From an uncultured Gemmatimonadota bacterium (GTDB taxonomy: Bacteria > Gemmatimonadota > Gemmatimonadetes > Gemmatimonadales > Gemmatimonadaceae), in contig CAMPKM010000203.1 of the NCBI GenBank assembly GCA_946887155.1, forward strand, positions 1-5,849: 5,849 nt of DNA, given 5' to 3'. Under the pieces are notes generated by a model. That model was not told where the DNA came from, did not search any database, and was given only the letters and a program-made list of their open reading frames with translations. A program made the translations under genes and the position numbers. Within the stretch, counting starts at the first letter, position 1; every line of letters starts with the position of its first letter. Of this stretch, positions 1 to 5,849 are shown one piece after another.

Positions 1-513
1 CGTCACGCGATCGCGTTCGAGTCGACGATCGCGGGGGAAATGCCGGAGCGTGATTTCGACCTGATGGTCGAGGAGATTCGCCGGGCACTGAACGACAATG
101 GAGTGGTCAGCGTGGTCGGGCGCTCGCTCAACTGGACGTCGGCCGACCGGCAGCGAAAGGTGCAGATCTCGGTTTTTGTCCGGGACGGTCGCACCAACAT
201 CTACGTGGGCGAACGACTGAAGGACCTGATCGCCGCGATTTATGGCGGCGTGATCGGAGGCGGTGGTGGTGGGGCGATGGGCCCGATCATCGGCATCACG
301 GTGGGAGCGCTCAGCATGCCGATCCTCGTGGCGCCGGCGATCGTGGGAACGGTGCTAAGCGCATTCGGGATTGCGCGCTATTCGCTCCAGCGCGTCACGA
401 AATCGCGCTCCCAGGTGCTTCAGGAGTTGACGCAGCGCCTGGCCGAACGCGCACGCGACTCAATCGGCCACCGCGCCCTGACTCCCCCAATCCGCCACAA
501 ACTCCTCGGCTAA
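1..513 (+). CDS. 3' part of a glycine-rich membrane protein of unknown function (5' end outside window)
   Basis: The frame is open from base 1 to the TAA at 511-513. The first ATG (base 40) has 13 open codons before it and no visible Shine-Dalgarno sequence, so the gene most likely begins upstream and this is its C-terminal part. Numbering from that ATG: residues 1-60 are soluble and mixed alpha/beta, with an acidic helix (about 4-17) followed by strand-like stretches (VVSVVGRSLNW, VQISVFVRDGRTNIYV). Residues 63-117 are hydrophobic and very glycine-rich (a run of six Gly near 73-78) and could form one or two membrane helices. The last 40 residues are basic and probably cytoplasmic. I do not recognise a named family. 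I have an impression that similar C-terminal modules occur in Gemmatimonadota membrane proteins, but cannot verify it. The stop codon is itself the first three bases of a REP-like unit, and the last 27 codons recur downstream at 672-752. Confidence 0.7.
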   Translation, partial: RHAIAFESTIAGEMPERDFDLMVEEIRRALNDNGVVSVVGRSLNWTSADRQRKVQISVFVRDGRTNIYVGERLKDLIAAIYGGVIGGGGGGAMGPIIGITVGALSMPILVAPAIVGTVLSAFGIARYSLQRVTKSRSQVLQELTQRLAERARDSIGHRALTPPIRHKLLG

Positions 514-520
514 CGGGGTC
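433..520 (+). repeat. Direct repeat, copy A (gene 3' end)
   Basis: This 88-bp stretch matches 672-759 at a constant offset of 239 bases, with four differences (436 C/T, 453 A/G, 462 A/G, 516 G/C). Copy A is the real 3' end of the preceding gene plus its stop codon. Copy B lies beyond a block of REP-like units. Of the three differences inside the coding part, two fall at third codon positions and are silent, and one changes Arg to Cys. Confidence 0.9.
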
Positions 521-531
521 AGACGCCGTTT
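511..531 (+). repeat. REP-like unit 1 (GGGGTCAGAC type)
   Basis: This 21-bp unit is identical to 621-641. Its core AACGGGGTCAGACGCCGTT (512-530) is an imperfect palindrome: AACGG pairs with CCGTT, there is a G/G mismatch, and then GT can pair with AC. It starts inside the stop codon of the upstream gene. Sequences containing GGGGTCAGAC resemble the repeats known to be mobilised by REP-associated tyrosine transposases (RAYT, Y1_Tnp family). No transposase gene is present in the window. Confidence 0.75.
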
Positions 532-537
532 TAATAG

Positions 538-559
538 AACGGGGTCAGACGCTCTTTTT
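538..559 (+). repeat. REP-like unit 2 (half-diverged)
   Basis: The unit begins AACGGGGTCAGACG, identical to units 1 and 3 over 14 bases. It then diverges to a CTCTTTTT tail, so the right arm of the palindrome is lost. It lies 6 bases after unit 1 in the same orientation. The 60 bases that follow (560-620) contain no gene or repeat that I can recognise. Confidence 0.7.
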
Positions 560-621
560 CGGCCCTCGAGCGTGGCCGTATACGCGTCCTGACGCCCCCA
601 AGCAGCGTTTCATGCCCGAAT

Positions 622-666
622 AACGGGGTCAGACGCCGTTTCCAAAAAACGGCGTCTGACCCCGTT
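622..666 (+). terminator. REP-like inverted pair forming a 20-bp perfect hairpin; probable bidirectional terminator
   Basis: Bases 622-641 are exactly reverse-complementary to 647-666, separated by the five bases CCAAA. Each arm is a full REP-like unit, and the pair has the head-to-head layout of a REP doublet (BIME-like). On the + strand the right arm runs into TTTT (665-668). On the minus strand the left arm is followed only by TTAT, which is weaker. It sits between two convergent genes (stops at 511-513 and 791-793). A 20-bp stem there should block read-through from both sides; that role is inferred from structure and position. Confidence 0.7.
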
Positions 667-671
667 TTGCC

Positions 672-752
672 CAGTGCCTGGCCGAACGCGCGCGCGACTC
701 GATCGGCCACCGCGCCCTGACTCCCCCAATCCGCCACAAACTCCTCGGCTAA
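672..752 (+). pseudogene. Duplicated C-terminal fragment of the upstream gene
   Basis: This stretch encodes 26 residues plus TAA in the same frame and order as the end of the gene at 1-513, with only one amino-acid difference (Arg to Cys at the second residue). It has no start codon or ribosome-binding site of its own, and it is cut off on its 5' side by the REP hairpin (4 bases away). It is the coding part of direct-repeat copy B (672-759). It could be the remains of a tandem paralogue whose body was lost, or a segment copied along with the REP units. Either way it is unlikely to be expressed as a protein. Confidence 0.75.
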
Positions 753-760
753 CGCGGTCG

Positions 761-782
761 AAAAGGGGTCAGTACACCTTTT
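761..782 (-). terminator. REP-like unit with hairpin and T-tail, 8 bp after the 791-2512 gene
   Basis: AAAAGG (761-766) pairs with CCTTTT (777-782), followed by one mismatch (767/776), GT/AC pairing and a four-base loop (770-773). It contains GGGGTCAG like the other units but continues TACACC. On the minus strand it lies 8 bases after the stop codon of the downstream gene, and its 3' arm ends in CCCCTTTT, resembling an intrinsic terminator. It is the fifth REP-like arm in the intergenic region. Confidence 0.5.
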
Positions 783-790
783 ACGGAAAA

Positions 791-2512
791 TTATCTCGGT
801 GGCCTGATTGAGACCGTCCTGCTCACGACCTCGCCGGGGTGGAGTATGAAAGAGGTCACACGGACAGAACGCTGGCCCGCCACAACATCCGCAAGATCAT
901 CTGAACGGAGAAGAAGCAATTCCAGGCTCTCGCCTGCGGGAACCCCGCAGAATGTTGCAGCGCCGCTCTCGTCCGTCATCGTCTGCACGGCTGGGAAGGA
1001 CTCCGCCGCCCTGATATCAACTCGCGTCGGCTTTTCCCATTGGAGCGCCAGAGAAACCCCACTGACCGCGGTCCCACTATCGGAATGAAGAACGACGACT
1101 CGCAGTGTCGCTCGCTTTGGATCGACAGGCTTCGCCTCGCATAACGAGTTGAGCAGCTCGGCGGTAGTAACAGCTCGCATCCTGCTCTGATACGTTTCAC
1201 TCGCGACGACATTCAGCGGATCGCTCGCCGCAAGTTGCCCAAGGTCGGCGTAATCGCGATGAGATGCGAGCAGCGTGTACGCACCCGGCGGAATGCTGTC
1301 GAATCGGAAGCGGCCCTCGGCGTCGACTTCGGTGGAGTACGGAGTGCCTGACAATGAAACCATTGCTTCGCGCAGTGGCCGGCGTCCCGTACTATCCATG
1401 ATCACCCCTTCGATGAACCCTGGCTTCTCCCACGTGCGAAGCTGTGGCGTGAAAAGCCCACCACCCTGTTCTATGATCCGGTGTACGGTGGGCCGAGGCG
1501 CACTTCGCGCGAAACCCGCGCCGCCTATCGCCGGCCGGATCGTCGGAAAGAGCGGCATCCGGATGAACCAGCGCCTGACGAACCAGGCCCCGGTTTCATG
1601 CCGAATGAAATGCACCTCGCCACCAAGGTGCGGCGATCGCGGAATCGTGATCAGGTTCGTATACCGGAACTCGACGAACCGCAGCTCGAAGTTCGACCCA
1701 TCGAGCCAGATCGTGCCATTGATGCCGCCCATCACCCTGTTCTGGCGGGGCCGGAAGGAGAGCCCCATCAAGCCACGATGATCGCCACGTCCCTGCACCA
1801 CCTCGAAGCAATGGCCCGACTGAAACGCATCCGACAGCAACGCCTCGGCGTCCGGCCCGTAGAACACCATCGTGTCGGCATCCTGCTTTCGCCAATAGCC
1901 GACCTTGGCGAGCGAATCACCGCTGATGCTTCGGGTGGGGCGATCGTAGACGCCTTCCGCGACCGATCGCTGGTCCTGCAGGATCCGGAGGGACGCCGGG
2001 TCCAACGATCGCTGGTATTGTGAAAGCCACCCCGTGATGCGCATATCCTCTACCGACAGTTCTGAGGCAATCAAGGCGGTGCGTGCCTCGTCCCACAATG
2101 CCACGAATGTCTTCAGCTGGTCCCGCCTTGGAAGACAGAGGTTGGTGGCGCTCACTGCCACGTTAGGCAGGCGCTGTTCGAAGCGTTCGAGCACCACTTC
2201 GAACCGCCGGCTCTCCCCCGAACGCATTTCGAACACGGGCGTAGAAAACCGGGCGACCCCGATGCGCTTGGCGCTGAGGACGTACGACCCCGCGCCCGGA
2301 ATGGTGATGGCGAACTCGCCGGTGACGCTCGTGAGCGCATGACGGATGCCACCCGGACCCGATGAGTCCGTTGCACTGGCGACGCTGACCACGACACCGG
2401 AAAGGCGCTGGCCACTCACACGCTCGGTCACCGTCCCGCGCACGACCTGAGCGTGCGCCGTAGCGGAGGCGGTGATCGAGATCAGCCACGCCACCAAGCC
2501 GATCCGGCGCAT
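791..2512 (-). CDS. Secreted protein with three carboxypeptidase-regulatory-like (beta-sandwich) modules
   Basis: The product is 573 aa. Residues 1-21 are a Sec signal peptide: MRR, then a hydrophobic core, with likely cleavage after Ala-His-Ala. Residues 23-112 form a first CarboxypepD_reg-like module (VVRGTVTERVSGQRLSGVVVSV, then TGEFAITIPGAGSYVLSAKRIG). Residues 120-350 are a middle region with Cys126 and Cys235 and the strand-rich stretch GTIWLDGSNFELRFVEFRYTN. Residues 365-450 are a second module (GFIEGVIMDSTGRRPLREAMVSL, then EGRFRFDSIPPGAYTL), and 465-570 a third, more diverged one (LRVVVLHSDSGTAVSGVSL, then GAATFCGVPAG). There is no TonB-plug or beta-barrel, so it is not a TonB-dependent receptor. 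It is probably periplasmic or outer-membrane associated. The ATG start is fixed by the signal peptide and a strong GGAGG. I know of no biochemical function for this architecture. It is convergent with the gene at 1-513 and lies 79 bp downstream of the ligase gene. Confidence 0.85.
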   Translation of the reverse strand: MRRIGLVAWLISITASATAHAQVVRGTVTERVSGQRLSGVVVSVASATDSSGPGGIRHALTSVTGEFAITIPGAGSYVLSAKRIGVARFSTPVFEMRSGESRRFEVVLERFEQRLPNVAVSATNLCLPRRDQLKTFVALWDEARTALIASELSVEDMRITGWLSQYQRSLDPASLRILQDQRSVAEGVYDRPTRSISGDSLAKVGYWRKQDADTMVFYGPDAEALLSDAFQSGHCFEVVQGRGDHRGLMGLSFRPRQNRVMGGINGTIWLDGSNFELRFVEFRYTNLITIPRSPHLGGEVHFIRHETGAWFVRRWFIRMPLFPTIRPAIGGAGFARSAPRPTVHRIIEQGGGLFTPQLRTWEKPGFIEGVIMDSTGRRPLREAMVSLSGTPYSTEVDAEGRFRFDSIPPGAYTLLASHRDYADLGQLAASDPLNVVASETYQSRMRAVTTAELLNSLCEAKPVDPKRATLRVVVLHSDSGTAVSGVSLALQWEKPTRVDIRAAESFPAVQTMTDESGAATFCGVPAGESLELLLLRSDDLADVVAGQRSVRVTSFILHPGEVVSRTVSIRPPR

Positions 2513-2517
2513 CGGTA

Positions 2518-2522
2518 CCTCC
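2518..2522 (-). promoter_or_regulatory. Shine-Dalgarno GGAGG for the 791-2512 gene
   Basis: Reading the minus strand, GGAGG is followed by TACCG and then ATG at 2512, a spacing of five bases. It is the clearest ribosome-binding site in the window, and it fixes the start of the secreted protein. The two genes upstream on the same strand start with TTG and have weaker sites, so this cistron is probably the best translated of the three. Confidence 0.8.
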
Positions 2523-2591
2523 GGAGAGTGCGCCTGTAACGTGTGCCGGTCGGCCCGCTCCCGGCAATAGTGTATGTCCGGCTAGTCCCAG

Positions 2592-4611
<2,020 letters not shown>

Positions 4612-4614
4612 GAA

Positions 4615-4620
4615 ATCACC
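4615..4620 (-). promoter_or_regulatory. Shine-Dalgarno-like GGTGAT supporting the TTG start of the ligase
   Basis: The minus strand reads GGTGAT, TTC, then TTG at 4611. GGTGAT matches the distal part of the full anti-Shine-Dalgarno complement (AGGAGGTGATC), for which a three-base gap to the start codon is acceptable. This supports the TTG start. The heptamer array begins only three bases further upstream, so changes in the array alter what lies just before this site. Confidence 0.5.
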
Positions 4621-4623
4621 GAC

Positions 4624-4702
4624 GATTCACGATTCACCATTCCCTATTCCCTATTCCCTATTCTATTCCCGATTCCCGATTCCCAAGATTCCCGAGATTC
4701 CC
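4624..4702 (-). repeat. Degenerate heptanucleotide array (NATTCCC / GATTCAC units)
   Basis: On the + strand there are two GATTCAC units (4624, 4631), then CATTCCC (4638), two TATTCCC (4645, 4652), a shortened TATTC (4659), TATTCCC (4664) and two GATTCCC (4671, 4678). Two further GATTCCC units (4687, 4696) are each preceded by two extra bases. The array covers the oxidase C-terminus, its stop codon and most of the 51-bp gap to the ligase gene. On the coding strand the GGGAATA units place TAG at 4663-4665, 4658-4660, 4651-4653 and 4644-4646, which covers all three frames. Confidence 0.9.
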
Positions 4703-5766
4703 GACACCAGGTCTCTCGTGATTTCGCTGACGTTGCGTGCGCCCGCCAGCGCCATCGCCAGGTCCAACTCCTGCCGCAGCAGCTCGAGCACGTTCTGAAC
4801 GCCTCGTTCGCCATCGACCGCCAGCCCCCAGAGCACCGGCCGGCCGACGAGGACCGCCCGGGCGCCTAACGCCAGCGCCTTGAGGACGTCCGTCCCCCGT
4901 CGGATCCCGCCGTCAACATACACCTCCGCCCGATTTGCGACCGCGTCCACGACGTCGGGCAGCGCCATGATCGACGGAATGGCGGAGTCGAGTTGTCGCC
5001 CGCCGTGATTGGAGACCACGATCCCCTGCGCGCCATGCTCCACCGCCCGCGCGGCATCGTCTCCGCGCACGATACCCTTGACGATCACCGGAAGCCCGCT
5101 CACCTCGCGGACCCAGGCCACATCCTTCGGCGTCAACGCCGGATCGTGCAACGAACGGAAGTGGAGCATCAGCCCTGACGCCTCGTCGCTGGCTTCGGGA
5201 ACGACGTCCATCCCGGCGATGGCGGCGTTGGCGATCGTCATGCCCTTCGGCAGTGTGAATCCCGAACGGATGTCGCGTTCCCGGCGTCCGAGGAGGGGCG
5301 CGTCGACCGTGAGTACGACCCCCTGGTATCCCGCCCGAACCGCTTCCTCGATCAGCGCGCGTGACTTGCCGCGATCCTGGTACAGGTACAACTGGAACCA
5401 CATCGGACCCGGCGACGCGGCGATCACGTCACCCAGCCGCGTGGTTGCGGTCGTACTCGTGACCATGATGGTCCCCGCGGCGCGTGCGGCGCGAGCCGTC
5501 GCACATTCGCCGTCCGGATGCGCGAGCTTCTGCATCGCCGTCGGGGCCACGAGCACCGGCATCGAAACCGGGCTGCCTGACACGGTGGTCCGCAGGTCGC
5601 GGGTGGTCACGTCCACCATCGTGCGATACCGGATCACGATGCGGTCGAACGCCGCGCGGTTCGCGCCTAACGTGACCTCGTCGTTGGCGCCCCCCGATAT
5701 GTACCCCCACGCCGCCGGCTCGACTCGTCGCGCGGCTTCCCGTTCATAGTCGAAAAGATTGATCAA
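4663..5766 (-). CDS. FMN-dependent alpha-hydroxy-acid oxidase/dehydrogenase (glycolate/lactate oxidase family)
   Basis: The product is 367 aa, a single TIM-barrel flavoenzyme that oxidises an L-2-hydroxy acid (such as lactate or glycolate) to the 2-oxo acid. Family residues are in place: Tyr22 (GYISGGANDE), APTAMQKLAHPDGE (74-87), Tyr127 (FQLYLYQDR), Asp155 and Arg162 (LTVDAPLLGRRE), Lys230, catalytic His254 and substrate-binding Arg257 (SNHGGRQLD), and the FMN-phosphate region DGGIRRGTDVLKALALGA (285-301). By alignment from memory with plant glycolate oxidase, its active-site Trp108 is Thr106 here, so substrate preference may differ. The sequence cannot separate an oxidase from a dehydrogenase. 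The start is TTG: MINLFDYE is the usual N-terminus of the family, and the 83 bases upstream to the window edge offer no in-frame ATG or GTG. No clear Shine-Dalgarno site is seen. The last residues (SGISGILGIGNRE) and the stop are encoded by the heptamer array. It is probably the first gene of an operon with the ligase 51 bp downstream. Confidence 0.92.
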   Translation of the reverse strand: MINLFDYEREAARRVEPAAWGYISGGANDEVTLGANRAAFDRIVIRYRTMVDVTTRDLRTTVSGSPVSMPVLVAPTAMQKLAHPDGECATARAARAAGTIMVTSTTATTRLGDVIAASPGPMWFQLYLYQDRGKSRALIEEAVRAGYQGVVLTVDAPLLGRRERDIRSGFTLPKGMTIANAAIAGMDVVPEASDEASGLMLHFRSLHDPALTPKDVAWVREVSGLPVIVKGIVRGDDAARAVEHGAQGIVVSNHGGRQLDSAIPSIMALPDVVDAVANRAEVYVDGGIRRGTDVLKALALGARAVLVGRPVLWGLAVDGERGVQNVLELLRQELDLAMALAGARNVSEITRDLVSGISGILGIGNRE

Positions 5767-5849
5767 GGCAGAGACTCGGTGTCGGCGACCACGAAACGTG
5801 CGGGCGGCGACAATGTAACTCGCGGAATGGGTGCACGACCAACGCCGCT

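Noticed and set aside
531..737. 68-codon minus-strand open frame across the REP cluster
   Set aside because: It is composed of REP arms and the reverse of the duplicated gene tail; no start signal and no protein-like sequence.
1481..2023. 180-codon + strand open frame
   Set aside because: Antisense to the secreted protein, whose signal peptide, ribosome-binding site and domains support the minus strand.
2544..2566. Inverted repeat TGCCGG/CCGGCA as a terminator between the ligase and the secreted-protein gene
   Set aside because: Six-base stem with an 11-base loop and no T-run; too weak to call.
4624..4702. CRISPR-like array
   Set aside because: The units are 7 bp and contiguous, without unique spacers; it is a simple tandem repeat.
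5009..5749. 246-codon + strand open frame
   Set aside because: Antisense shadow of the oxidase gene, with no recognisable motifs and an Arg/Ser/Thr/Pro-rich composition typical of GC-driven shadows.
5767..5849. Promoter upstream of the oxidase (TACATT near the window edge)
   Set aside because: No matching -35 at a normal distance, and the sequence is cut by the window end.

Overview
The window looks like high-GC bacterial chromosome. The likeliest source is a Gemmatimonadota-type organism. The basis is a secreted carboxypeptidase-regulatory-domain protein without a TonB barrel, a style of protein common in that phylum, together with short tandem and REP-like repeats. This is recognition from memory, not a database result, so the taxonomy is tentative.

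Layout. Bases 1-513 (+) are the 3' part of a gene that enters from outside the window; it encodes a glycine-rich membrane-anchored protein of unknown function. Bases 511-782 lie between two convergent genes and are packed with REP-like GGGGTCAGAC units. One of these pairs forms a perfect 20-bp hairpin, and there is a second, diverged copy of the last 81 bases of the upstream gene. The other three genes are all on the minus strand, reading from right to left: an FMN-dependent alpha-hydroxy-acid oxidase/dehydrogenase (4663-5766), an acetoacetate--CoA ligase (2592-4611), and a secreted protein with three carboxypeptidase-regulatory-like modules (791-2512). The first two are 51 bp apart and probably co-transcribed; both appear to start with TTG. 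The third has its own strong Shine-Dalgarno sequence 79 bp further on and may or may not share the transcript.

The most striking point is in the acetoacetate--CoA ligase gene. All its motifs are present, but the reading frame breaks exactly at a perfect four-copy heptanucleotide tract (CCCGTGC on the + strand, 3798-3825). Removing one unit restores one continuous frame of 670 codons. This is what a phase-variable (slippage-switched) gene looks like in its OFF state, although a recent fixed mutation or an assembly error is possible. A second, degenerate heptanucleotide array (NATTCCC units, 4624-4702) encodes the last residues and stop codon of the oxidase and ends just before the ligase's ribosome-binding site. 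The octamer GCCTAACG also recurs five times within 3.5 kb in both orientations, far above chance, and may be a genome-wide signal.

The oxidase converts a 2-hydroxy acid to a 2-oxo acid, and the ligase would activate acetoacetate to acetoacetyl-CoA. Together they suggest a small-organic-acid utilisation operon whose second step may be switchable by DNA slippage.
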